From Vitis vinifera (Eukaryota; Streptophyta; Magnoliopsida; Vitales; Vitaceae): a stretch of DNA of 64,000 nt. Within the stretch, counting starts at the first letter, position 1; the number at the start of each line of letters is the position of its first letter. Under the pieces are notes generated by a model, which made no database searches, was not told the origin of the DNA, and saw nothing but the letters and a program-made list of their open reading frames with translations. Positions 36,797 through 48,658 of this stretch are shown piece after piece. Position numbers and translations under genes: made by a program. The stretch lies in contig NC_081816.1 in NCBI RefSeq assembly GCF_030704535.1, positions 12,082,501 to 12,146,500 of the forward strand. The letters run 5' to 3'.

Positions 36797-38712
36797 TGAT
36801 TACTACTCAAAAAGTGCTATTTGATAGCTTGTAATTAACTCTTATAAACACTTTTGAGTAGTAGTTATCACCTTTTAACCCAATTAACATATTAAGGACC
36901 CTTGCAATCAATTCTAATCAAATTGTGTTAAGTTTTGGTGTTTTGATAGCTTTTTGATCACCAAAGCAATCCGAGATTGAGGAGAGTTCTTTGGAATCCA
37001 TGGCAAAGATGTCCGGACAGGGTGTCCGGACACACCATTGGAGAGCAGCGGAACGTGGGCTGTAGCAAGGTTGCTCACTATAGTCAATGATCCGGACATA
37101 TCCGGATAGGATATGCTATCATCCGGGGTGTGATGTTCACGAGTGTCGTGTGCTTCTCCCTGAGGGAGTTCGGATAGGGGAGCACCGCCATATGTCCTCT
37201 TGAGGAATCCGGATGGAGTTGCTCCGGATAGCAATGCGCGCTCCGTGTCATCCGGGAGAGGGGTCCCTACACCTTGCACATGCAGACGGTCCCCCTTGCG
37301 ACATAGCTCCTTCCACCCGGGGGAATCCGGATGGAGTTGATCCGGATAGCCTTGCAACGCGGGATATCTCACATCCGGATGGGAGAGGAAGACGTTTCAA
37401 CTTCCCCGGATAGGCATGTCCGGATCCTTTGATAGCGTTCACCCGAAGAGCATCCGCGGCCGACATTTCAGATCACCCGGATTTTGCACAGTGCTGCGGT
37501 GTTCTCCTGAAGCTTCTTAATATTTGCCACCGACTAAGTTAGATTTTTTCTCTCAAGATATTTTGTGTAAATTTCTATTTTCTCCTTGTAATCAGTCAAA
37601 GATATTATTGGGATATTTCTTAGAAAATATCTTCTCTATATATATCTTTGAACCAATGTAAAGAAAAGATATATAGATAATATATGTGAAATCGACGAAG
37701 AGAGCACTTGCTCTGTTCTTCCTTCATATTTTTGTTTCCTCGTTAGTTTTCTTTCTAGCCAATCAAACTCTGAGGATTTTTCCTCAGAGGATGAAAGGCT
37801 AGGCTCTTTGTCTCTTGGAGTGAAGAAAGCCGGGTAAGTTTCCACATGCATAAATTGGAAGTTTTGTTGTTTTAGTTTTTAATGAAGAGAAAGTGTGACC
37901 CGTTAATGGTTTTTATCTTTTTAGTTAACTTAAAACGCCTTTAAATCACCTAAGCCAACACTTGGTAAGGCAAGTGATCTCCGTCCATGAAGATGCACTA
38001 GTTTATCTCTTGCGAGCTTTTGGGAGGTGGTTTGAAGGTAGGATTTTCTAGAATAGCCAACACTTGGTAAGCTTTTGGACTCTAAGGAGACATCCATTAG
38101 TTATCTCTTGTGAGCTTGTGAAGGGAAATCCAAGGTTAAAGATCACCTTGAATGGCAAATGCTAGGTGAGAGGCACGAGCCATTGCAAGTTGCATCAGTG
38201 AGAGGGATTTAATATTTGAACTCATTAATGGGAAGCATCTGTACCACACCGGTTAGAGAATTAACTATATGTTAATTCTCTAATGTGAGTAAAAGAAACA
38301 AGTGACCGGAACTCTCCTTTTTGTATGAGGAATCTGAGCCTAGTGATCTAAACTCCAAGAAACACTTTTCTTTATAAGTAAAATCAGTTACTATTTTTGG
38401 TTAGTTTAAAACCAAACATTTTTCACGCAAATATCTCTTTTAAAGCTAACCTTGAAATGAAAAGGCACCAATTCATCTTTGGATTAATATCAATTGTGGA
38501 GTGAAAACCCATCCCAGTGAACGACCCTAGAGCCACTATGCTATGCTAGCTAAGGCTATCCTAGTACATGGTGTAATAGGTTATAAATTTTGTTGATTAC
38601 TCCTTGAGGACCACAATCAAGGGACACCAGCTGGACACAAATCAAATGGAACCACTGTCAGGGACCATTGAGAGGACATGAATCAGCTGAGACACCAATT
38701 GGGAACGAATCA
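36797..38712 (+). mobile_element. Solo LTR, SIRE/Maximus-like copia family
   Basis: 1916 bp, TGATT...AATCA inverted termini and a perfect 5-bp duplication CTTTG. No internal region, so it is a product of LTR-LTR recombination. It begins with a stem-loop (tactactcaaaaagtg / cacttttgagtagta at about 36800-36865). At 37014-37430 the palindrome TCCGGA occurs ten times. A TATATATA run lies near 37638. SIRE-type assignment rests on length and memory of grape LTRs. Confidence 0.8.
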
Positions 38713-38866
38713 CTTTGTTAAAGTGATGCTGGGTTACGGTAAAGGTCATGTCATCTTCTATTTAAACATGAACATGAATAGTGTGACTGTGTCTCTTAAC
38801 AAGGTGGATGGTTCTCAACTTGCAATGTTTGTTCAGGAAAGTCTCTTGTTGAATCTTAAAATTTAA
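38713..38866 (+). pseudogene. VPS13-like fragment, right piece
   Basis: Continues the frame after the solo LTR: VKVMLGYGKGHVIFYLNMNM, NSVTVSLNKVDGSQLAMFVQ, ESLLLNLK. This matches the VPS13-like segment following the left piece. It ends abruptly and loses homology after 38863. Confidence 0.6.
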
Positions 38867-39262
38867 CCGACTTCTCTTCCCAATACATCTCCAAGTCTCT
38901 TGCTGCAATAAGTGTAGAATCTCTGAAGGATCCTCATCCGTTTCTTCATGACCATATCAATCATACGCTTATTGTAGTAGGTTGGTCTATTGAGAAGCAT
39001 AAAAGGATCAGTAGGCCTTGTGAGGACCTGATCTTTCTCCTTAGAGAATTTGCAGCTAGAAGTCTACATTCTCTCATGATTTGCATGAAAGTTGGTAACT
39101 GTATCACTCTACTAGATCCTTTTACTCTGAAGCACTGTTCCTTGGAAGCCATACTTGCATGAATCTCCACGTTTACATGCATTGAGAGTATCTAGAAGAT
39201 GTGGGGTCAGTTCTCTTAAATCCAAATAAAAATGAAAACCAACAAAAAGTTGTTCCATCAGA
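38867..39262 (-). other. Unrecognised cargo in element B
   Basis: Coding-like text on the minus strand (for example ACKRGDSCKYGFQ near 39150, resembling one CCCH zinc finger) but with stops in every frame. I cannot name the source gene. Confidence 0.25.
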
Positions 39263-39395
39263 AGTAGGCCAACATAGTGAAGAGCAGTGCGGCCTCCATC
39301 ATTTTTCAAATTAACATCTGCCCCTTTGCTAATCAAAATCTCCACAATTTTTGTTTGCCCATTGCTTGCAGCAGAGTGCAATTTCCATGGGTTTG
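39263..39395 (-). pseudogene. Ankyrin-repeat fragment (gankyrin / 26S proteasome subunit-10-like)
   Basis: Reads LHSAASNGQTKIVEILISKG, then ADVNLKNDGGRTALHY: one full ankyrin repeat and the start of the next, close to plant PSMD10-like proteins. It is in the opposite orientation to its neighbours. Confidence 0.65.
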
Positions 39396-39479
39396 TATGG
39401 AGTTCTGTAGAGCATCAGTTAGTGGGTTCACGGTGGTTCCAAACACACCATCATAATCAAACCCATTGTGGAGCTTCTA

Positions 39480-39674
<195 letters not shown>

Positions 39675-39864
39675 GGGGAAGTTGTGTTTGGGGAACTCCA
39701 TTTGAAGGTTATATGGGAATGAAACCCATAGAAAGTGCAATATGGGTTTTGTCCATTAATGATCAGAATATATATTTTTTTTTATGCACTACATACTATT
39801 TCAAAAAGTTATTCCAAAATTGCCCTTTTGTTTTCCTTGTCAGCAGCCACCATGGTCTCCATGT
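39675..39864 (+). repeat. MULE left terminal inverted repeat
   Basis: Starts GGGGAAGTTGTGTTTGGGGA. Pairs with 62735-62924. Conserved blocks are at the tip, around 'atgcactacatact' and around 'gtcagcagcc...tctccatgt'. Confidence 0.88.
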
Positions 39865-40879
39865 AAGCAGCCACTAGTCTCCAAAATATTCCATGTAATA
39901 AGCACTCAAATCTGAACTGAGAAGAAGCTGATCAAAGGAAACACAGCATGAGGTATGTGGGTCTTCGTTCAGTGAGTTTCCACCTTCACGCAATAATCTT
40001 GTAATTTTTCCTCAGAAAAGGTGAAGAAGAAGACCATTTCTGCTAGTATGAATTTCCACCTTCAAGGAGTAATCCTGTCTTCTTCTTCACTTTTTCTGAG
40101 GAAAAATTAATAATAATGGTACCAGCAGAAAACCATTTAAATTCAACATTTCATCCCCAAATCAAATCAGAAGACTCTTCTATAACCCTCTCAACTCACT
40201 ATCTTGGTCCTGTAAACAAAGAACACTTAATTTGTTAGTCACAACACTCTTGAACCCTGTATTCTTAAAGTTTCCCTAAACCGAATCCTCATTGTGTAAC
40301 AAAAAAGGAAGCTTATCTAAGTAAATATTGGTTGCAAATTAACTAAACACTCTTCCTGAAGCATGAGACTAAACCATAACCTAGATAAAAAGATAGCAAA
40401 ATAAAAGAGTTAGCTTTTTCACTATAATTTCCAGATTTCTTATCCATATTAGATAGTTCAACATCGTTCCATACTTGTTTCTAAATCATTTCCTCACGTG
40501 TAGTTCCATTTTGAGAAATCATCTATGGTCATTTCTCAAGCATGTTTCCTGTGAACATATCATTGGAAGCAATGCATCTCAAAATATCAAATAATCTAGA
40601 AAAATAATAAACTTTACTTTTGCATAAGTAGAGTAGAATATGAAGATTTTTGTCAGTTTCGAAATGGATATGGATTCTTCATGAATTTTCTATAGGTAGG
40701 CATCCAACAGGCTAACCACTCACAGGGAGAAGTGGCCTGCATAAAATAGTTTTGTTGAACATTCCAATATTATGATTTCTTATTGCTTTTGTTGAGTCAT
40801 TTCCAATACCATTTCCTACTTCTTTCTTGTTCCTTTATTGGATGCCTCCACAATGTTTTCTTCAAAACTTTGAGGGAAA
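39865..40879. other. MULE interior, non-coding
   Basis: No gene recognised. Holds the hairpin at 40002-40109. Confidence 0.5.
40002..40109. repeat. 33-bp inverted repeat (hairpin)
   Basis: Arms 40002-40034 and 40077-40109 are reverse complements with one mismatch (core ttcctcagaaaaggtgaaga), loop 42 nt. The loop itself repeats the 'tttccaccttca' text found just before the left arm. Confidence 0.85.
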
Positions 40880-41400
40880 ATTCTCCCTTTTAGGTGTGGG
40901 TTTGAGGATTTTGATGAACATTTCAGCATTGTTAGCCCATTCTTCCGATGTTCTTCTGATGACCTAGGTTAAGTTTTGGCATAATGAGTAAATTTGAGAA
41001 TGTGTTTTTGGGAGAGAGTCTCATTTTTTCACATGGGTTTGAATCTGATTGATGATTTGGTGAGCATTTCTTAACTATATGGCTACTCATGAAATGACCC
41101 ATGTAAACTTTTGACTGTATCTATGAGAAAAAAAGGTCTTAGATTAGATAATTTTTCTGACCGTTTCTCCAATACATGGCCATACATACAAAGGCCCACT
41201 TCCAAGTTTTGGAACAACATGAACATTTCAGTGTATTTTTGGGAAAGTAGATAAATAAAGGCTCTCTTTTACATATGGGGTCGAAATCGATTTGATGATT
41301 TTGGTGAGCACTTCTCAATTATAGAATCATTCATCCCATGACCCACCTCAAGTTTAGGCATAATAATAATATTTTAGAAGGTGATTTTGGGAAGCAGTCT
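40880..41400. repeat. Degenerate threefold repeat in the MULE
   Basis: Three diverged copies of a segment with 'gggtttgaggattttgatgaacattt' and 'ccatgacccacctcaagtttaggcata', starting near 40900, 41030 and 41275. Confidence 0.5.
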
Positions 41401-43676
41401 CATATTTTAGGGACTGTACCTTAGGTACTACCTTAGTGGCCTTGAGATACTACCTTAGTGGCCTTTAGGTACTACCTTAAGGGCCCCTAGGTACTACCTT
41501 AGCTAAACCTTAACTCAACCTCTCATAAGCCTCGGGCCTTCCTCTCCTACCCTTACACAATCCCATCATGTGCTTCTCTTGAGTGCTCAAGTGGTCCACA
41601 AGTGCTTTTTATGGACTGTACCTTAGGTCCTACCTTAATGGCCTTGAGGTACTACCCTAGTGGCCTTGAGGTACTACCCTAGTGGCCTTGAGGTACTACC
41701 TTAGTGGCCTTTAGGTACTACCTTCAAGGCCCCTAGGTACTACCTTAGTTAAACCTCAACTTAACCTCTCCCAAGCCTCGGGCCTTCCTCTCCTACCCTT
41801 ACACCATCTCCTTATGTGCTTCTCTTGTGTTCTCAAGTGGTCCCAAAGTTCTTTTTAGGGACTTTACCTTAGGTATTACCTTAGTGGCCTTGAGGTACTA
41901 CCTTAGTGGCCTTTAGGTACTACCTTAAGGGCCCCAAGGTACTACCTTTTCTAAACCTCAACTCAACCTCTCCCAACCCTCGGGCCTTCCTCTCCTACCC
42001 TTACACCATCCAATTATGTGCTTCTCTCAAGTGCTCAAGTGGTCCACAATTGCTTTTTAAGGACTGTACCTTAAGTACTACCTTAGTGGCCTTGAGGAAC
42101 TACCTTAGTGGCTTTTACGTACTACCTTAGGGGCCCCTAGGTACTACCTTAGCTAAACCTCAACTCAACCTCTCGCAAGCCTCAGGCCTTCCTCTTCTAC
42201 ACCATCCCATTAAGTGCTTCTCTAGAATGCTCAAGTGGTCAACAAGTGCTTTTTAGGGATTGTACCTTAGGTACTACCTTAGTGGCCTTGAGGTACTACC
42301 TTAGTGGCCTTTAGGTACTACCTTAAGGGCCCTTAGGTGCTACCTTAGCTAAACCTCAACTCAACCTCTCCCAAGCCTCGGGCTTTCCTCTCCTACCCTT
42401 ACACCATCCCATTATGTGCTTCTCTGGAATGCTCTAGTGGCCCACAAGTGCTTTTTAGGGACTGTACCTTAGGTACTACCTTAGTGGCCTTGAGGTACTA
42501 CCTTAGTGGACTTTAGGTACTACCTTAAAGGCCCCTAGGTACTACATTAGCTAAACCTCAACTCAACCTCTCCCACCCTTACACCATCCCATTATGTGCT
42601 TTTCTCAAGTGCTCAAGTGGTCCACAAGTGCTTTTTGGGGACTGTACCTTAGGTACTACCTTAGTGGCCTTGAGTTACTACCCTAGTGTCCTTTAGGTAC
42701 TACCTTAAGGGCCCCTAGGCACTACCTTAGCTAAACCTCAACTCAACCTCTCCCAAGCCTTGGGCCTTCCTCTCCTATCCTTACACCATCCCATTATGTG
42801 CTTCTCTGGAATGCTCAAGTGGTCCATAAGTGCTTTTTAGCCACTGTACCTTAAGTACTACCTTAGTGGCCTTGAGGTACTATATTAGTGGACTTTAGGT
42901 ACTACCTTAAAGGCCCCTAGGTACTACCTTTGCTAAACCTTAACTCTACCTCTCCCAAGCCTCGGGCCTTCCTCTCCTACCCTTACTCCATCTAATTATG
43001 TGCTTTTCTCAAGCACTCAAGTGATCCACAAGTGCTTTTTAGGGACTGTACCTTAAGTACTACCTTAGTGGCCTTGAGGTACTACCTTAAGGGCCCCTCG
43101 GTACTACCTTAGCTAAACCTCAACTCAACCTCTCCCAAGCCTCGGGCCTTCCTCTCCTACCCTTACACCATCCCATTATGTGCTTTTCTCAAGTTCTCAA
43201 GTGGTACACAAGTGCTTTTTAGGAACTGTACCTTATATACTACCTTAATGGCCTTGAGGTACTACCTTAGTGGCCTTTAGGTACTAACTTAAGGGCCCTT
43301 AGGTACTACCTTAGCTAAACTTCAACTCATGCTCTCCCAAGCCTCAGGTCTTTCTTTGTGACCCTTAGACCATGCCATTATATGCTTCTCTTGATTTCTC
43401 AAGTGGCCCGCCAATGGTTTTTTGCTACTGTTCTTTAGGTACTACCTTAATGGCCTTTAGGTACTACCTTAGTGGCCTTCAGGTACTACCTTAAGGGACC
43501 CTAGGTACTACCTTAGCTAAACTTCAACTCAACCTCTCCCATGCCTTGGGTCCTTCCTTTGTGACCCTTAGACCATGCCATTATGTGCTTCTCTTGAGTC
43601 CTCAAGTGGTCCACCAATGGTTTTTTGCTACTGTTCCTTAGGTACTATCTTAAGGGCCCTTAGGTGCTAAATTTTT
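41401..43676 (+). repeat. 12-unit ~200-bp satellite array in the MULE
   Basis: Each unit begins near 'gggactgtaccttaggtac' (starts near 41411, 41612, 41858, 42061, 42255, 42459, 42639, 42840, 43044, 43223, 43430 and 43630). It contains three to five copies of a shorter motif 'ggtactaccttagtggcctt', then 'aactcaacctctcccaagcc' and 'cttctctcaagtgctcaag'. Higher-order structure: short repeats inside a longer repeat. Unit length varies from about 180 to 246. Confidence 0.95.
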
Positions 43677-43871
43677 TTTAAATTTTTTTCCTTTTATGAC
43701 TGTTATTATCCTCGAATGTTGTACACATATATGTTGTACACATATGTGAAGTACATACGTTCGTTATAAATTGCATTATAAATTCCATTATAAATTCCAT
43801 TATACTATGATTTTCATTATAAATATCTTATTTGATTATCAAATATTAACCAACTGCATTTATGTTAGCAG

Positions 43872-44139
43872 ATGACAAATAATCAAACATACTATGTAGT
43901 GTTTGTCGGTTGTAGACATGGAGTGTACGATTCATGGGCTGAATGTCAAAAGAATGTCCTACTTTATAAGGGGAGTGTTTACAAATCATATACTTCTTGA
44001 GAGGAAGTTGTCCGAGCTTGGGTTTTCTATACACCAAGATGGAAGGGAAGTGATGAAAGTTCAGCAACTGGCAAATCAAAGTTTGAACTTCCAGATGATG
44101 ATCAGCATTCCTTCCAAATTATTTCATATCCATATATAA
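43872..44139 (+). pseudogene. RNase H1 N-terminal hybrid-binding (Cauli_VI/RHBD) domain gene
   Basis: After an acceptor-like TTAGCAG the frame opens at ATG 43872: MTNNQTYYVVFVGCRHGVYD, then SWAECQKNVLLYKGSVYKSY and, after one TGA (expected CGA), EEVVRAW. This is the RNase H1 N-terminal domain (YYVV..GR..GVY.SW.EC...V..YKG..YKSY....EA), which binds RNA/DNA hybrids. It has 89 codons, a TAA stop, and no RNase H catalytic domain. It may be a second exon of a small gene carried by the MULE. Confidence 0.7.
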
Positions 44140-44984
44140 TCACTTTCTTTGTTGGCTTCTTTGTAGTATGTGTTTTGCATATTGTAATATCTAGCTTAAC
44201 ATAGGTGCTAGAAATGTGTTATGAATATCAATGTGTAGTATTGTATTTATTAGAACTCGCAAACAATGACCTTTGTGATTATTATTATCAGTTTTCGTAA
44301 ATAGAAAATGCTCACTCAACGGTTGGTATGCCATGGGTACCACAACCTAAATATATCGGAAGAATGGCATGGGTGCCCAAAGGTTGAGAGGGGCCTTTAT
44401 ATGGAACTTATACCTTATGCCATGTTTGATTAACAATGAGATACGATATAATATTGTACCTCCCATCATTTCTCATCTTCGTTTCAGAATTAAATAAAAT
44501 AATAAGTGAAATAACATATCCACCTCATTCGTTATCCTTTATAAAAAAGATTTAATGATATTGTTGAGAGCAATGAGATATACACATCTCATGGATTATA
44601 AATTATTTTCTCTAATATTTTCTCTTTTATTTATTTATTTTTCATGTTGCCCCACTTAACAAAACAAAAAAAAACTTGAAAATGTAATTTTGTTTATTTA
44701 TATTAATGAAGAAACAAAAATTACCTATTATATTTTTTCTAAATCCAAAAACTAAATCCCAAGATGAAGTATGTTTTATCACATCTATTTTTATTTCTTT
44801 GGTCATTCAAACACTAATACAATAACAAACACGATATCTTCGATATTAGTGTGTATTAAAAATAATATTCATAGATATCATATTATAAAATAAATAATAT
44901 CTTAAAATATGCATATTACATATTCAATCAACCAAATATACCAATGATTTTACATAGCCAACCAACCAAATCTATCATCAGCAT
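44140..44984. other. MULE interior, AT-rich, possible MITE
   Basis: No gene. 44415-44945 has weak inverted ends (catgtttgattaa / caatcaaccaaata) as in small non-autonomous DNA elements. A block at 44345-44380 ('ataccacaacctaaatata...gggtgcccaaag') recurs at 47155-47195. Confidence 0.3.
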
Positions 44985-45745
44985 TTTCCAAACTGGAGAA
45001 TGACATTTTCATGCTCCTGACCAGCAACTCCATTCTTTGCAGAAACAACCAGCTGAAAATTCTTTACTGATGCAACTGTCACCCGTCCACTAAAGTTCAG
45101 ACACCAGCATTGGAGTTGCTCATGCCACCTAAGGGCCAGTTTTTTCAATACCAACATTTCATCTTTTCATCTTTTGGACTAGAGAAAAGCCTAAAATGCA
45201 AACTCTATGTTCGGATTGATTTTGATCTGAAAAATTGGAAGGATGGAAATGATTTGACATTGCTAAGAATAAATTCAGGTTGGATGTGGCCCACTCATCC
45301 TGGCTCAATGGCATTGGCAGGGATGGAATTCATGACACAATGCATTCTCCTTGGACCCCTGCTTTTCACAGGATGAAATTTTGAGTTAATACATATAAAC
45401 AAAACATTTTCCTTATAAAAAAATAATTTCCTTACTACTTTCTTGGTACCAAACATAAGGTAAAGCTACTATAGTCATAAGATTTTTATTCTCATCTTTA
45501 CCCATCACATGTTCATGTCTCTTTCTAGCCGAGGGAGAAGTTGAAGGAACCTCTCTTACCTGGTACCCAAGACATTCAATTCATATGAAATGTGGCCTAC
45601 AGGATAGTTGCCAGCAGGGACTCTAGGGGAGACTTGTCTTGAACCCAGTCGCCTGATTAAACGAGATTCACTAATCCTTGCTCCTACATTTGGAGGTTGT
45701 GCATTATAGACAGTGAACTTCGTTCCCCAAAAGTTTGACCTAGCA
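44985..45745 (-). pseudogene. Captured TUBBY-like (TULP) gene fragment with intron
   Basis: Two exons on the minus strand. Exon 45560-45745 reads KFTVYNAQPPNVGARISESR, RVPAGNYPVGHISYELNVLG, ending CCAG|GTAAGAG. Exon 44985-45358 begins after TGAAAAGCAG and reads GPRRMHCVMNSIPANAIEPG, then decays through stops and frameshifts in the [20 protein letters not shown] region. The intron (45359-45559) keeps both splice sites. This is part of the Tubby domain, which binds phosphoinositides at the plasma membrane in intact proteins. Intron retention indicates capture as genomic DNA, as in Pack-MULEs. Confidence 0.85.
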
Positions 45746-46955
45746 GCAAGGGAAATGAGCTAGTCAAAGCGGGGCTAACATCATCAGTGAGAAACAACCA
45801 CCTCATATAACAGGTACATATACCTCAACTTTCCTATACAAGTGGTGCTCCCCTTCTAAACATCATCAGTATTAAGAGAGATGATATCGTCTATGCAAGT
45901 AGGACGTCTACAATTCCATGCAGCAAGAAGAAACTTTCCATCATCAGTTGAAGCTATCAACAGATAAGACAAAAGCAAAAAAGTTAAAACATTTACAGCT
46001 TAAAAAGGAAACTCGGAAATAGAACCTATCTTCTAAAAACCTGTCTACTAAATATCCTACTTGGTAATTAAGAATGAGGACATCTAGCTCTTCAACAATC
46101 CAACCATGCAACTAAATACATCAAATGACCCTAGATCATTACAGGTTCTATATGCAAGAAAGCCTTCATTAATGAACCACAACTTATCAAAAAATAAATG
46201 GAGTTTAGTTATTCACCTTGAATTAAGCCGAGATAGAGATGATATGTTTGGTTGGTACGATTCCATTTTATATAACATTGAATGAAGGAGCCCCTTGGGG
46301 GGGGGGGAATTGATTTTCATATATGACCTTATAAAGGGATGGGAAAATGTGTTGAAGATTATAAACATCCAAACAAGTAGCATTAAATTACAACAATCAC
46401 TAATAACAAAGCAGCAGCTAACAAACCCTCCAACCACCCCCACCCCAACACACATAGAGAACTTCAAATAATTTATAATGGCATGCCTGCAAGTGTCAAA
46501 TATTCAAGAATCATAAAAATTAACTACATAAACTAAATTGGTTTAGAAGACTAAAATTCATTTATAAGGATAGAAACAACTTAATCCACATTGTTCTGCA
46601 TAATGACACTAAATGTGACCCCAACTCTATATTGCTTTTAACTGAAACTTTTGATCCTGCCCTACAAAATATTTTTATTGATCACTATTAATCTGGCACC
46701 TTAATGCATTAGTTGATATAAATTTTTTTTTCAGTGTCGTTTTTTCACAAAAATTTTGAAAGTGGACTATCAAAGTAGTAAACTAATGGCACTTCCTTAG
46801 TCTAACATTGCTATAAAGGACAAATCACTACGAGTTTCCCACTGATGGTATCAAATAAATTAAAATAACCGGAAAAGCTTGACAAGAAACATAAAAATAA
46901 AGAATCAAAATCTTACTTAAAAATTCCAGCTTCATCTCTCATATAGCAGAATTAC
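45746..46955. other. MULE interior, no recognised gene
   Basis: Contains a run of ten G at about 46300-46309. No homology seen. Confidence 0.5.
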
Positions 46956-47044
46956 CTTGGCCAAATAGTAGGTAGAATAGAAAGCAATTTCTTCAACCTA
47001 GGCAATGGTTTCTCATATTGCATGGCTCTCATAGAACTACGCAC
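46956..47044 (-). pseudogene. Possible captured exon, unknown source
   Basis: An 89-bp open segment bounded by an acceptor TTTGCAG and a donor CCAAG|GTAAT on the minus strand, reading RSSMRAMQYEKPLPRLKKLL. It looks like a real coding exon but I do not recognise the gene. Confidence 0.35.
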
Positions 47045-47624
47045 CTGCAAAGAGGTCATGGAGTAACCTCTTTAGCTCAACTAAAATTTCATATACCAAT
47101 GTATTTTTTATAGTCAGTGGTAAATTAATCTAAAAGCACCTAAAAGAAGGGGAGATACAACCCAAATATATCAGAAATATGCAATGGGTGCCCAAAGTAA
47201 AAATGGTAAACCAAAAAAACCAATTATGATGTATCTATATAGTTTTTAGAGAGCTCCGGTATTGGGCATGCCTAAATTTACAAACAAAAATCAAAATAGG
47301 AACAGTTATATTGTAAAGTCTGAGTCATGATGAGAATGTCTTATAATCACATCCCTTTCTCCAGCAGCCACGATTTCGAAGTGTAACATTGCCCTTGTCT
47401 TCGTCATGGTGTCTTTATGGTTGTCAACCATCTTGTTTTCCAATTGTCGCCTGCAATTAAGAAAAAATAATAATAATAATAATAATACCAATAATGATGA
47501 GAATAAAAAGAAGGGAAAAGAAGGTGACATGAAGCTAAGAAGTAGTTTTATCTAAAACACAGAAAATATAGTAGATAATAATAGTGCAACCTAAAACTAA
47601 TTTGAGCTTCACAATAGCATAGAG
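47045..47624. other. MULE interior with (AAT)n microsatellite
   Basis: 47466-47488 is an AAT repeat. A minus-strand open segment at 47320-47455 after TTAATTGCAG may be another captured exon (RQLENKMVDNHKDTMTKTRA), source unknown. Confidence 0.35.
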
Positions 47625-47865
47625 CGCTCCACCTTCTGATTATGGACTGTCAACACCACCAGCCCCACTCTCATGCAAGTAAGGTCCCATCAGTGACCTT
47701 CCATATTGCAGGTGGCCTCTATTAATCACATTTGACATGCCTTCATGACCTTCTCTCTAGCATTGTTTGTGACACTAGTAACTAAGGTAACGACCAGCCT
47801 TAGTTGATATAGATGCATCTTGTCCTGCACAACACACCAAAATCATTGCCCGGTTTGGTCAAACA
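47625..47865 (-). pseudogene. Second copy of the last Ulp1-like exon
   Basis: Closely matches 49347-49590 over about 240 bp (shared 'ccaccagccccactctcatg', 'gatgcatcttgtcctgca'). It is a direct duplicate lying downstream of the gene, with the RH38 fragment between the two copies. Confidence 0.8.
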
Positions 47866-48314
47866 TGTAGTACTCCGGATGATTTCCAAAATCTTTTAAA
47901 AATTTTCTACTATCCTATATAAATTAACGCTCAACCAAATCAATCATAAAGGAGACTTGACCTCTATTATTTGAACCCCAAAATGATTTTCAATTTTTGA
48001 GATTAGGATGTTGTCTTTTTCACTGCACATCCAATTAAAAACAGCTCCTATAAAATCATGTAAAACAAATCCGTTAGAATGCTATACTTTTTTCTCTTTT
48101 TTTTTTTGGTGGGGGAATACAAAAATTTAGAATCTAAGCTTCAAATGATTGGCAACAGGAGAATCAAACTACATTATTGATTTCCCATATTTGAAACAAC
48201 AACGAATCATGGGATCAACAACAAACAAAGAGGCATAATAATTACATTTCAATGGAGGAAGTATTACGTCAAGCATAAAGTAACAACAACATAAGCATGA
48301 CATTAAGAACATAC

Positions 48315-48658
48315 CCTCTGCGGCCAAAACGTCATGCCCTCCCATTTTTATGCAAGTACACCTCATAGTCAGGCTCTGCCTGTGTCCCATATTTAAGCGG
48401 TAGATCATAATTGACATCCAAATTCACCTTCACAAACAAATTTGAAGCAATTGCCATTATGAAAATTCATTATCAGTACAGGGAATAAAAAATTACTCAA
48501 AAATCCACAAGTGCTTTGTGTAACATTCCTGCACTATTCTTCGTACTGACAAAAATAATTTTTTGCCCCAGCTTATGTCATAACTCAAAAATTTTGTCTT
48601 TAATCACAAGCATCTTGGAGAGTTCATCAGGGCATTTCACCTTACACTGCTTCACAGA
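48315..48658 (-). pseudogene. Captured DBP5/RH38-type DEAD-box helicase fragment
   Basis: Two exons on the minus strand. 48497-48658 after CCTTGCAG reads SVKQCKVKCPDELSKMLVIK, DKIFEL, then (after a stop) LGQKIIFV and MLHKALVDF. 48315-48428 reads VNLDVNYDLPLKYG and EPDYEVYLHKNGRA, then a TGA and RFGRRG. This is helicase motif IV to VI of the nuclear-export RNA helicase family LOS4/RH38. HRIGRAGR is degraded to HKNGRA plus a stop. Several exons between the two are missing, so it is a rearranged capture. Confidence 0.82.

Noticed and set aside
38961..39182. ACKRGDSCKY as a CCCH zinc-finger gene
   Set aside because: Only one partial finger, surrounded by stops; not enough to call a family.
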